Positions 8,359-16,021 of a stretch of DNA of 64,000 nucleotides are shown here, piece by piece. The first letter of the stretch is position 1; each line of letters opens with the position of its first letter. A program made the position numbers and the translations under genes. This DNA comes from Paraburkholderia domus (GTDB lineage Bacteria > Pseudomonadota > Gammaproteobacteria > Burkholderiales > Burkholderiaceae), in the NCBI RefSeq assembly GCF_905220705.1, contig NZ_CAJNAT010000002.1, positions 186,001 to 250,000 on the forward strand, in the 5' to 3' direction. The notes beneath the pieces are model-generated. The model saw only the letters and a program-made list of their open reading frames with translations. It was not told where the DNA came from and did not search any database.

Positions 8359-8661
8359 GCAAATTCCATATATTGAAACTATTCATTATGAATCGCCACA
8401 CAGCGCCACAGACCGTCACGAATGGCCTCAAACCGCGTGTAACCAAAAGAAACTAGACCACGAATACCCCGCTTTTCGTATGAATGGCCTATGCGGGAAA
8501 CGTTACCATTACTGCCGAGAGACAAACATCGCCTGTCAGCGCAGAATAATAAAATATGCGTATTGCCTGCATGTTATGGCGAGGCGACGGCCCCCGCAAC
8601 CCTTGCGTCGACGCGGTTATCCCCTGGATCGCGGCTTGCGCTCATCGTGACACCTGCACTT
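8359..8661. other. Divergent regulatory region between globin and nsrR
   Basis: This is 303 bp without a gene. It is more AT-rich than its neighbours and holds the candidate operator at 8381-8393 and a possible -10 (TAAAAT, 8550-8555) for nsrR. No small gene with a ribosome site was found. Confidence 0.5.
8381..8393. promoter_or_regulatory. Inverted repeat ATTCAT-T-ATGAAT, candidate NsrR operator
   Basis: A perfect 6-1-6 inverted repeat lies 22 bp upstream of the globin ATG. On the minus strand it overlaps CATAAT, a plausible -10 box, so binding would occlude RNA polymerase. Published NsrR sites are AT-rich inverted repeats with a single central base; assignment to the adjacent regulator is inference. 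Confidence 0.35.
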
Positions 8662-9159
8662 ATGAGACTGACCGACTATACGGATTACTCGCTACGCGTC
8701 CTGATGTATCTCGCCGTTCGTGGCGAGGGCCTATCGACCATCCAGGATATCTCGGACGCGTACGGGATCTCCAAGAACCATTTGATGAAGGTGGTGCAGC
8801 AACTTGGCGAACTCGGCTGGGTTGAGACCGTGCGCGGGCGTAACGGCGGCCTACGGCTCGCTGAACAAACCAGCACGTTGACCGTGGGCGAGATCGTTCG
8901 GGCTACAGAAAGCGACTTTGCGCTGGTCGGCTGCTTTCCGGACCAGCAAGGTGAGCGCCGGGCCTGTGTCATTACACCGCACTGCCGTCTGCGTGGCGCG
9001 CTCGAGGCGGCGCGCAACGCGTTCCTCGCTGAACTCGACCGCCACACCATCGGCGAGGTTGCAACACCGCACGGCCCGCTGGCTGCGCTGCTTGGTTTAA
9101 GCACCGTCATCCCGATTGTGCCGGTCTCGCCTGCTGACGGCGCGGCGCCGTTCTCCTGA
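8662..9159 (+). CDS. nsrR: Rrf2-family NO-sensing repressor, NsrR-like
   Basis: A 165-residue Rrf2 regulator. The N-terminal winged helix (MRLTDYTDYSLRVLMYLA, DISDAYGISKNHLMKVV) matches NsrR rather than IscR. Three cysteines at C91, C102 and C108 occupy the iron-sulfur ligand positions; NO damages the cluster and relieves repression. I chose ATG 8662 because homology begins there; in-frame codons back to 8491 encode unrelated sequence. The divergent neighbour is a truncated globin, a typical NsrR-type target. The spacing between the first two cysteines (10 residues) is longer than in E. coli NsrR. Confidence 0.82.
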   Translation: MRLTDYTDYSLRVLMYLAVRGEGLSTIQDISDAYGISKNHLMKVVQQLGELGWVETVRGRNGGLRLAEQTSTLTVGEIVRATESDFALVGCFPDQQGERRACVITPHCRLRGALEAARNAFLAELDRHTIGEVATPHGPLAALLGLSTVIPIVPVSPADGAAPFS

Positions 9160-9221
9160 AATCCGCCGGCAAGTTCTCGCGCGTCAAATGTTAAATAGTT
9201 GTTGCTGATTGCAAAAAAGCG

Positions 9222-9250
9222 CTTGAAACCTGCGTAAAACGCCTCAATTT
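9222..9250 (+). promoter_or_regulatory. Sigma-32 (RpoH) heat-shock promoter of clpB
   Basis: CTTGAAA (9222-9228), a 13-bp spacer and CCTCAATTT (9242-9250) match the heat-shock consensus CTTGAAA / CCCCATNT with two mismatches in the -10. It lies directly upstream of the clpB ribosome site TTGGAGGT (9265-9272), as expected for a chaperone. Confidence 0.75.
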
Positions 9251-9278
9251 GGTGGTAATCGAAATTGGAGGTCTCTTG

Positions 9279-11876
9279 ATGAGAATCGACAAACTTACCA
9301 CTAAGTTCCAGGAAGCACTGGCCGATGCGCAGAGCCTCGCGGTCGGTCATGACAATCAATACATTGAACCGGTTCATGTCCTGTCGGCGCTCGTCGCCCA
9401 GCAGGATGGGTCGGCGCGCTCGCTACTGTCACGTGCCGGCGTGCATGTCCAGGCGCTGCAAACCGCGCTGAACGATGCCATTACGCGCCTGCCGCAGGTG
9501 CAGGGCACCGACGGCAACGTGCAGATCGGCCGCGAACTGACTGGTCTGCTGAATCAGGCGGATAAGGAAGCGCAAATACTCAACGACACGTTCATCGCGA
9601 GCGAGATGTTCCTGCTCGCGGTCGCCGACGATAAAGGCGAAGCAGGCCGTCTCGCTCGTCAGCACGGGCTGTCGCGCAAGTCGCTGGAAAGCGCGATTGT
9701 GGCGGTGCGCGGCGGTTCGCAAGTGCATAGCCAGGACGCCGAAAGCCAGCGTGAAGCGCTGAAGAAATACACCGTCGATCTGACCGAGCGCGCGCGGGCG
9801 GGCAAGCTCGATCCCGTGATCGGCCGTGACGACGAAATTCGCCGTTCGATCCAGATCCTGCAGCGTCGCACCAAGAACAATCCGGTGCTGATCGGCGAGC
9901 CGGGTGTGGGTAAGACCGCGATCGTCGAAGGCCTCGCGCAGCGTATCGTCAACGGCGAAGTGCCGGAAACGCTGAAAGGCAAGCGCGTGCTGTCTTTGGA
10001 CATGGCGGCGTTGCTGGCCGGCGCAAAATACCGCGGCGAGTTCGAAGAACGCCTGAAGGCCGTGCTGAACGACATCGCGAAAGACGAAGGCCAGACCATC
10101 GTTTTCATTGACGAAATTCATACGATGGTCGGGGCGGGCAAAGCCGAAGGCGCAATGGACGCGGGCAATATGCTCAAACCCGCGCTCTCGCGCGGCGAAC
10201 TGCATTGCGTCGGCGCCACCACGCTCGACGAATATCGCAAGTACATCGAGAAGGACGCCGCGCTCGAGCGCCGTTTCCAGAAGGTGCTGGTCGACGAACC
10301 GTCGGTCGAGGCGACCATCGCGATCCTGCGCGGTTTGCAGGAGAAGTACGAACTGCATCACGGCGTCGACATCACCGACCCGGCGATTGTCGCCGCGGCC
10401 GAACTGTCGCATCGCTACATCACGGATCGTTTCCTGCCGGACAAGGCCATCGACCTGATCGACGAAGCCGCTTCGAAGATCAAGATGGAAATCGATTCGA
10501 AGCCGGAAGAGATGGATCGGCTCGACCGTCGTTTGATCCAGTTGAAGATCGAACGCGAAGCGGTCAAGAAGGAAAAGGACGAGGCGTCGCAAAAGCGTCT
10601 GCAACTGATCGAAGAAGAAATCGAGCGGCTGGATCGTGAGTATTCGGACCTCGAAGAAATCTGGACCGCGGAAAAAGCGGCGGTGCAGGGCAGCGCGCAG
10701 TTGAAGGAAGACATCGAAAAAACGCGTGCGGAAATCATTCGCTTGCAGCGTGAAGGCAAGCTGGAGAAGGTCGCCGAGTTGCAGTACGGCAAGCTGCCGG
10801 GTCTTGAAGCGCAGTTGAAGGAAGTGACCCAGGCCGAAGCGAAAGAGCAGAACAACCCGACACGGCCGCGTTTGTTGCGCACGCAGGTGGGCGCGGAGGA
10901 AATCGCGGAAGTCGTCTCGCGTTCCACCGGCATTCCGGTGTCGCGCATGATGCAGGGCGAGCGCGAAAAACTGCTGCAGATCGAAGAGAAACTGCACGAC
11001 CGCGTGGTCGGTCAGGACGAAGCGATCACCGCGGTAGCGGATGCAATTCGCCGTTCACGCGCGGGTCTGGCGGATCCGAACCGGCCGTATGGCTCGTTCC
11101 TGTTCCTCGGGCCGACCGGTGTGGGCAAGACTGAGCTGTGCAAGGCGCTGGCGTCGTTCCTGTTCGATTCGGAAGATCATCTGATCCGTATCGACATGAG
11201 CGAATTCATGGAGAAGCATAGCGTCGCGCGTTTGATCGGCGCGCCGCCGGGCTATGTCGGCTACGAGGAAGGGGGTTACCTGACCGAAGCCGTGCGCCGC
11301 AAGCCGTACAGCGTGATCCTGCTGGACGAAATCGAGAAGGCGCATCCGGACGTGTTCAACGTCCTGTTGCAAGTGCTCGACGACGGCCGCATGACCGACG
11401 GCCAGGGCCGTACTGTGGACTTCAAGAACACAGTGATCGTGATGACGTCGAACCTCGGTTCGCAAGTGATCCAGGCGATGGTCGGCGAGCCGCAGGAAGC
11501 GGTGAAGGACGCGGTCTGGGAAGAAGTGAAACTGCATTTCCGGCCCGAGTTCCTGAACCGGATCGACGACGTCGTGGTGTTCCATGCGCTCGACCGCTCG
11601 AACATCCAGTCGATCGCGCGGATTCAGCTGCAGCGTCTGCATGAACGGCTTGCCAAGCTCGATATGCAACTGGTGGTGTCGGACGCGGCCCTCGAGCACG
11701 TCGGCAAGGTTGGTTACGATCCGCTGTTCGGGGCGCGGCCGTTGAAGCGGGCAATCCAGCAGGAGATCGAGAACCCGGTCGCCAAGCTGATCCTGGCGGG
11801 CAAATTCGGTCCGAAGGATGTGATTCCGGTCGAAGTGGAAGACGGCAAGCTGGTATTCGACCGCGTCGTGCATTAA
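9279..11876 (+). CDS. clpB: Disaggregase chaperone ClpB
   Basis: An 865-residue Hsp100 ATPase that works with DnaK to extract polypeptides from aggregates in the cytosol. Order of domains: Clp-N repeats (about 1-150), AAA1 with Walker A GEPGVGKT (K212, the same number as in E. coli) and VFIDEIHT, the coiled-coil M domain (about 410-525, rich in E/K/R/L), AAA2 with GPTGVGKT (K617) and [15 protein letters not shown], and the C-terminal D2-small domain. The ATG at 9279 has an excellent ribosome site, TTGGAGGT. It is transcribed alone, between its own heat-shock promoter and a strong terminator. Confidence 0.98.
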   Translation: MRIDKLTTKFQEALADAQSLAVGHDNQYIEPVHVLSALVAQQDGSARSLLSRAGVHVQALQTALNDAITRLPQVQGTDGNVQIGRELTGLLNQADKEAQILNDTFIASEMFLLAVADDKGEAGRLARQHGLSRKSLESAIVAVRGGSQVHSQDAESQREALKKYTVDLTERARAGKLDPVIGRDDEIRRSIQILQRRTKNNPVLIGEPGVGKTAIVEGLAQRIVNGEVPETLKGKRVLSLDMAALLAGAKYRGEFEERLKAVLNDIAKDEGQTIVFIDEIHTMVGAGKAEGAMDAGNMLKPALSRGELHCVGATTLDEYRKYIEKDAALERRFQKVLVDEPSVEATIAILRGLQEKYELHHGVDITDPAIVAAAELSHRYITDRFLPDKAIDLIDEAASKIKMEIDSKPEEMDRLDRRLIQLKIEREAVKKEKDEASQKRLQLIEEEIERLDREYSDLEEIWTAEKAAVQGSAQLKEDIEKTRAEIIRLQREGKLEKVAELQYGKLPGLEAQLKEVTQAEAKEQNNPTRPRLLRTQVGAEEIAEVVSRSTGIPVSRMMQGEREKLLQIEEKLHDRVVGQDEAITAVADAIRRSRAGLADPNRPYGSFLFLGPTGVGKTELCKALASFLFDSEDHLIRIDMSEFMEKHSVARLIGAPPGYVGYEEGGYLTEAVRRKPYSVILLDEIEKAHPDVFNVLLQVLDDGRMTDGQGRTVDFKNTVIVMTSNLGSQVIQAMVGEPQEAVKDAVWEEVKLHFRPEFLNRIDDVVVFHALDRSNIQSIARIQLQRLHERLAKLDMQLVVSDAALEHVGKVGYDPLFGARPLKRAIQQEIENPVAKLILAGKFGPKDVIPVEVEDGKLVFDRVVH

Positions 11877-11936
11877 GCGAAACGCATTGAGCCTATCTAC
11901 GGAACGGCAGTAGTCGGGTCGTTCCAGCCCACGTTA

Positions 11937-11975
11937 AAAAGCGGCAACGAAGTCACCTTCGTTGCCGCTTTTTTT
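11937..11975 (+). terminator. Strong intrinsic terminator after clpB
   Basis: The 13-bp perfect stem AGCGGCAACGAAG / CTTCGTTGCCGCT (11940-11952, 11957-11969) has a 4-nt loop and is followed by a run of seven T. An A-run precedes it, so it could also act for the minus-strand gene whose 3' end lies at 12019. Confidence 0.9.
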
Positions 11976-12018
11976 CGCCCGAATTCGCCAGTTATAAGGC
12001 GGTGACGGTTGACGCTGC

Positions 12019-12447
12019 TTACGCGTTGCCCTTGCCGAACAGCGCTGACAGGCCGCCGAGCGCGCCCAGCACGCTCGTTGCATTCAATTGGCCCTCGGCG
12101 GGTACTTCGCCTTGGGGCGTTGCTGCGTTGACGACGTGCGGCAGAATCTGCGAGAGCAGACCGGTGACCTGGTCCGGCTGCACACCCGCTTTAGCGGCGA
12201 GGCTGGCGACAGCATCCGAGCCGAGCACGTTATGGAGTGCATCGGGTGCAATCGCCTGGTTCTCACCGTTACCGACCCACGATGAAACGACGTCGCCGAG
12301 GCCTTTTTCTTTAAAGCTGCTGATCAGGCCGTTCAGGCCACCCGGCTGGTTATTGACGAACTCCAGTGCAGCTGAAATAAGGGCTTGCTGGCCACCGCCC
12401 TCAGGCGATTTGCCAACCAGGGAACCGATAGTGTCGAGTAGGCTCAT
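12019..12447 (-). CDS. YidB-like DUF937 protein
   Basis: A 142-residue protein of the YidB/DUF937 family. The family pattern is clear: MSLLDTIGSLVGK at the start, then 'ALEFVNNQPGGLNGLISSFKEKGLGDVVSSWVGNGENQAI' and 'VASLAAKAGVQPDQVTGLLSQILPHVVNAATPQGEVP'. The biochemical role is unknown. The start is ATG 12447 with AGAGAGA upstream; in-frame sequence before it is Arg-rich and not conserved. No signal peptide or membrane segment is seen. It converges on the clpB terminator. Confidence 0.85.
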   Translation of the reverse strand: MSLLDTIGSLVGKSPEGGGQQALISAALEFVNNQPGGLNGLISSFKEKGLGDVVSSWVGNGENQAIAPDALHNVLGSDAVASLAAKAGVQPDQVTGLLSQILPHVVNAATPQGEVPAEGQLNATSVLGALGGLSALFGKGNA

Positions 12448-12626
12448 GACGGTCTCTCTTGAATGCCGACCCGTGTTCGACGAGTCAGCGGGTGAAAACG
12501 CCGCGCGGTCGCGCGGCGCCAGTGGAAGGGAGGCGGACGGGAGCGGGCGGCGCTTGTGTGTCCATCGACCACGCATGCATCACACGTGACCAGCGCTGCC
12601 GCCATGCTGCCGGCGCTCTACCCAGT

Positions 12627-13223
12627 TTACGCGCCGCCCGAGGCAGCCGCGGCCGATGCAGCCTTGCTCTTCTTCGCCTTCTTCTTCGACGCTTTGGTGC
12701 CGGATGCGTCGGCCGGCGCGCTGGCAGCGGCCGCCGTGGCCGGCGCGGAAGCTGCCGCTGCGTCGGACGCCGCAGCCTTGCTCTTTTTCTTCGACTTCGA
12801 AGCCTTGGTGCCGGATGCCTCGGCCGGCGCAGCCGGTGCCGCGGGTGCTGTTGTTGCGGCCGTGGTAGTCGTCGCAGGTGCGGCTGCCGGCGCTGCCTTG
12901 GTGCTTGCGGTGCTACTGGACTTCGAGGCGGCCTTGGCGCCCGAAGGCGGCGTGGACGAGCCGTTGATCGTCAAACCGGCCGCTTCGAGATTGGTCACCG
13001 ATTTGGTGCCGATGCCTTTGACGCGGCTGGCGAGATCGTCGGCGTCCTTGAACGGGCCGTTCTTGGTGCGTTCGTCGATGATCGCCTTTGCATGCACCGG
13101 GCCGATACCCTTGACTGATTCGAGCGCCGCCTGATCGGCGGAATTCACTTCGACGGCCGACGCAAATCCGGCCGACAGCGACAAAGCCAAAGCAACGCAA
13201 AGCATCAAAAACTTCTTCAGCAT
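12627..13223 (-). CDS. Secreted helix-hairpin-helix (ComEA-like) protein with Ala/Lys-rich tail
   Basis: A 198-residue protein. Residues 1-23 form a signal peptide ending ASA before VEVNSAD. Residues about 24-90 contain the ComEA-type double helix-hairpin-helix (VEVNSADQAALESVKGIG, then KGIGTKSVTNLEAAG), a non-specific DNA-binding module. Residues about 95-198 are low-complexity Ala/Ser/Thr/Pro with two KASK-SKKK blocks, resembling histone H1-like tails. Small ComEA proteins bind incoming DNA in the periplasm during competence; that role here is inferred. I chose ATG 13223 because GGAG lies 8 nt upstream; a GTG nine bases earlier is an alternative. The tail codons are repetitive, so its length may vary between strains. 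Confidence 0.85.
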   Translation of the reverse strand: MLKKFLMLCVALALSLSAGFASAVEVNSADQAALESVKGIGPVHAKAIIDERTKNGPFKDADDLASRVKGIGTKSVTNLEAAGLTINGSSTPPSGAKAASKSSSTASTKAAPAAAPATTTTAATTAPAAPAAPAEASGTKASKSKKKSKAAASDAAAASAPATAAAASAPADASGTKASKKKAKKSKAASAAAASGGA

Positions 13224-13496
13224 GGCAAGCACTCCATTGAGAGGGCAAAAAAAATTAGCCGCAAAGGGAAAACTCGGGACGACGCATCCTGTCAGCAGGC
13301 GCTGCGCTTAAGCATAGAACAAATTGCGTGCCCTTATTTGCAAACGCCGACGATTTATACCGATCGATTCATGACAAGTAAATCAGGGCGGACAATATTT
13401 AAAGCTTTTGCCTGGCAATTAAGCCGATATGAGTTTATCGATCAACGTTGCTCACCGTAAATAATCGCGCCGCAGACAAATGACAGCGTCGCCCAC
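13224..13496. other. Intergenic region upstream of the HHH gene and merR
   Basis: A divergent gap without a gene. The segment 13330-13470 is distinctly AT-rich compared with its surroundings. No hairpin with a T-run and no small coding frame with a ribosome site was found. Confidence 0.4.
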
Positions 13497-13527
13497 TTGA
13501 CTTAGAGTGCACTCGAAGTCCTAACCT
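13497..13527 (+). promoter_or_regulatory. MerR-type promoter and operator
   Basis: TTGACT (13497-13502) and TAACCT (13522-13527) are separated by 19 bp, the overlong spacer typical of MerR-activated promoters. The spacer is covered by a 20-bp near-perfect inverted repeat at 13500-13519 (ACTTAGAGTG / CACTCGAAGT, one mismatched pair). The downstream merR gene begins 11 bp later, so autoregulation is expected. Confidence 0.8.
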
Positions 13528-13537
13528 GAGTTCAGTC

Positions 13538-14044
13538 ATGTCGAAAATGTCAAAAGCACTCACGATCGGCGAGGTCGCCGGGACGATCGGCGTCTCCACC
13601 CATACGCTGCGTTATTACGAGCAGGCCGGGCTGATTCGGGCGGTTGGGCGCACGCAGGCGGGGCATCGCCTGTATTCGCCGGCCGATCTCGACTGGCTGC
13701 AGTTCGTGATGCGCTTGAAGGCGACGGGTATGCCGATCGCCGGGATGCAAGCGTTCGCGGCGCTGCGGGCAGCAGGTCAGCCTACAGTGGGCGAGCGCCG
13801 CGACATGCTGGTGGCGCACCGGGATGCGGTTCTGGCGCGGATCGCCGAGTTGCAGAGCAATCTCGGTGCGATCGTCGACAAAATCGCTTACTACGAAGCC
13901 GCTGAGCAATTCGCTGGGCAGATGCCCGCCACTGGCACTCCGACACGACAAATCGACGAAACCCAATCGCTTTCGCATTCGGAAAAGGACTCACCATGGA
14001 ACACGCACAAAACGATCGCTACACCCGAGGCTGGAACAAACTGA
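13538..14044 (+). CDS. MerR-family transcriptional regulator
   Basis: A 168-residue MerR regulator. The winged-helix N-terminus is canonical (LTIGEVAGTIGVSTHTLRYYEQAGLI, about 9-34), followed by the RLYSPADLDWLQFVMRLKATGMPI segment and a coiled-coil dimerisation helix (about 85-125). The effector region lacks the cysteine pattern of metal sensors, so the signal is more likely organic or redox. A second ATG nine bases downstream is equally possible. Its 3' end overlaps the carboxymuconolactone-decarboxylase-like gene by 49 bp, so the two are co-transcribed. Confidence 0.88.
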   Translation: MSKMSKALTIGEVAGTIGVSTHTLRYYEQAGLIRAVGRTQAGHRLYSPADLDWLQFVMRLKATGMPIAGMQAFAALRAAGQPTVGERRDMLVAHRDAVLARIAELQSNLGAIVDKIAYYEAAEQFAGQMPATGTPTRQIDETQSLSHSEKDSPWNTHKTIATPEAGTN

Positions 14045-14424
14045 AGGAAATCGACGGCTCGACGGGCGAGCAGGTGATTGCCGCGCTCGCGCCGATCGCG
14101 CCGGATTTCGGACGCCTGCTGATCGAATTCGGCTTCGGCGATATTTACAGCCGGCCGCAACTCGATCTGCGCGCGCGAGAGATCGCGACGATTGCGTCAC
14201 TGGCGACGCTCGGCTGCGCGCAACCGCAGTTGAAAGTGCATATCGAGGCGGCATTGAATGTCGGCTGCACGCGCGAGGAGATTGTCGAGGTGTTCATGCA
14301 GATGGCGCTCTACGCAGGTTTTCCGGCGGCGCTGAACGCACTGTTCGCGGCGCGGGAGATTTTCGAGCGGCGTGATCAGGCGTTGGAACAGGGGCAAGCG
14401 TTGAAGGAGACGCAGGCGGCTTGA
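13996..14424 (+). CDS. Carboxymuconolactone decarboxylase-family protein
   Basis: A 142-residue all-helical protein of the CMD/AhpD superfamily. The core RAREIATIASLATLGCAQPQLKVHIEAALNVGCTREEIVEVFMQMALYAGFPAALNAL is the family hallmark. Two cysteines lie in this core, but not as the CxxC of AhpD, so peroxidase partner activity is doubtful. It starts inside merR (ATG 13996 with an AAGGA-like ribosome site) and is the probable target of that regulator. The substrate is unknown; annotated relatives act on gamma-carboxymuconolactone, but isolated members often do not. Confidence 0.85.
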   Translation: MEHAQNDRYTRGWNKLKEIDGSTGEQVIAALAPIAPDFGRLLIEFGFGDIYSRPQLDLRAREIATIASLATLGCAQPQLKVHIEAALNVGCTREEIVEVFMQMALYAGFPAALNALFAAREIFERRDQALEQGQALKETQAA

Positions 14425-14439
14425 AGCAATAGAGAAGGG

Positions 14440-14464
14440 CGGCTGCCAGACGCAGCCGTTTTTT
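14440..14464 (+). terminator. Intrinsic terminator of the merR-CMD operon
   Basis: The stem CGGCTGC / GCAGCCG (14440-14446, 14452-14458) has a 5-nt loop followed by six T, 15 bp after the stop codon. Confidence 0.85.
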
Positions 14465-14639
14465 GCAGGCTTAAGACGCAACTAACGGTCAGCTGTTGCC
14501 TGCGACTTCGACAGGGCACCGGTGGTACAGCCTGCAACCCCAGCTAGCATAAGGGGCCATGCTCAAGCAGTCTCGCACGTTAGCTCCTGGGATTCGGCCG
14601 ACCAACCCCTATCAACGCCAACCAGCCCAAGTCGTCCCG

Positions 14640-16019
14640 TCAAACTGCCGAATCCGCCCTGACTACCGTTTCGGCGCGCAAATACCGCTTGCTCACGCTG
14701 CGCCAGTACAGCAGCAAACCGGTGCCGGCAATCGCGAGGCTCACCGTATTGGCGACCCAGAAGCCGCGCGCACCGGTCAGCCATTCCGGCGTGGTGCCGG
14801 ACACATTGAAGCCGAGCAGATACCCACCGCCGAGCCCAACGCCCCATAGGGCAACTGCATAGATGACGGTCGGAACGACCGCCACCTTGTACGCGCGCAG
14901 CACGAACGCGGTAGTGATCTGCAACGCGTCGAACAGGTGATAGCACACGACGATCAGCACCAACGGCATCGCCGCCGCCGCCACCTGCGCATTCGGCGTA
15001 TAGCCTTCGATCACGTACGGCCGCAGCACCAGCACGATCGCTCCGTAACAGCAGGCGATCGCCGCGGCCATCATGATGCCGTGCCGCGACAACGTGCGCG
15101 CTGCTTCCGGGCGATGCGCGCCGAGCGCCTGGGCGACCAGCGTCGACGAAGCGATGCCGATCGACAGCGGCGTCATATAGAGCACTGCGCCGATGTTGCC
15201 GGCGATCTGGTGACCGGCGAGCGTCGTGGTGCCGAAGCGCGCAATGAAGAGCGCCATGAACGTGTACGAGGTCACTTCGATCAGGTACGACAGACCCATC
15301 GGAATGCCCAGACGCAGCTGCGCTGCCTGCCGGCGCCAGACCGGCCAGCAGAAGTGCGCAAAGATCGCGAACGGTTTGAACACGTCGACGCGCGTCAACA
15401 GCAGCATCCCAACCACGGCCAGCCCCCAGTTGATCGCGGTGCTGGCGAGCGCGCAACCTGGCCCGCCGAGCGCCGGCACACCGAGCCCGCCGAAGATGAA
15501 CCACGTATTGAGCGGAACCTTGAGGAGTAGCGCGCCAATCTGCAGGATCATCACAAGCCTGGGTTTGCCGACCGCATTCGTGATCGAGCTGTAGACGCGA
15601 AAGGTGAGGCCTGCCGGCAAGCCGAACGCCAGAATCTGCAGATACGCGACCGTGCGCTCATGCAGCGCTTCAGGCACGCGCGCCAGTCGCAGGACATGCC
15701 CCGGAAAGTAGAGAATCAGAAAGCCGATCGTAGTCAACGCGAGCGCGAGCCACAAGGCCTGGCGCACTTCTTCGCCGATCTCGCTGTAGCGGCGTGCGCC
15801 GTAGAGTTGCGCGGTGATCGGTTGCAGCGCGGTCAGGATGCCGGTCAGGCCGATGTAGACGGAAATATAGATCGACGAGCCAAGGCCGAGTGCGGCGAGA
15901 TCGACGGCTGAATAGCGGCCGACCATCGCCGTGTCAATTACGCCGAACGCGATGATCGCCAGTTGGCCGATCAACACGGGCCATGCGAGCCCGGCGATTT
16001 TCCGTACGTCGGCGAACAT
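14640..16019 (-). CDS. MATE-family multidrug/Na+ antiporter (NorM-like)
   Basis: A 459-residue inner-membrane exporter with about twelve hydrophobic segments. The start MFADVRKIAGLAWPVLIGQLAIIAFGVIDTAMVG is the MATE signature, and the duplicated half begins near residue 240 (LRLGIPMGLSYLIEVTSYTF). Family members export cationic drugs or toxic metabolites using a Na+ or H+ gradient; specificity cannot be read. I chose ATG 16019, two bases after the stop of the upstream glycosyltransferase, which implies coupling. Longer in-frame sequence is Arg-rich and lies within the neighbour. Confidence 0.9.
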   Translation of the reverse strand: MFADVRKIAGLAWPVLIGQLAIIAFGVIDTAMVGRYSAVDLAALGLGSSIYISVYIGLTGILTALQPITAQLYGARRYSEIGEEVRQALWLALALTTIGFLILYFPGHVLRLARVPEALHERTVAYLQILAFGLPAGLTFRVYSSITNAVGKPRLVMILQIGALLLKVPLNTWFIFGGLGVPALGGPGCALASTAINWGLAVVGMLLLTRVDVFKPFAIFAHFCWPVWRRQAAQLRLGIPMGLSYLIEVTSYTFMALFIARFGTTTLAGHQIAGNIGAVLYMTPLSIGIASSTLVAQALGAHRPEAARTLSRHGIMMAAAIACCYGAIVLVLRPYVIEGYTPNAQVAAAAMPLVLIVVCYHLFDALQITTAFVLRAYKVAVVPTVIYAVALWGVGLGGGYLLGFNVSGTTPEWLTGARGFWVANTVSLAIAGTGLLLYWRSVSKRYLRAETVVRADSAV

Positions 16020-16021
16020 GA

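Noticed and set aside
7702..8376. A 224-codon plus-strand frame across the globin gene
   Set aside because: It overlaps moaE and runs antisense to a clear globin; the composition is that of a shadow frame.
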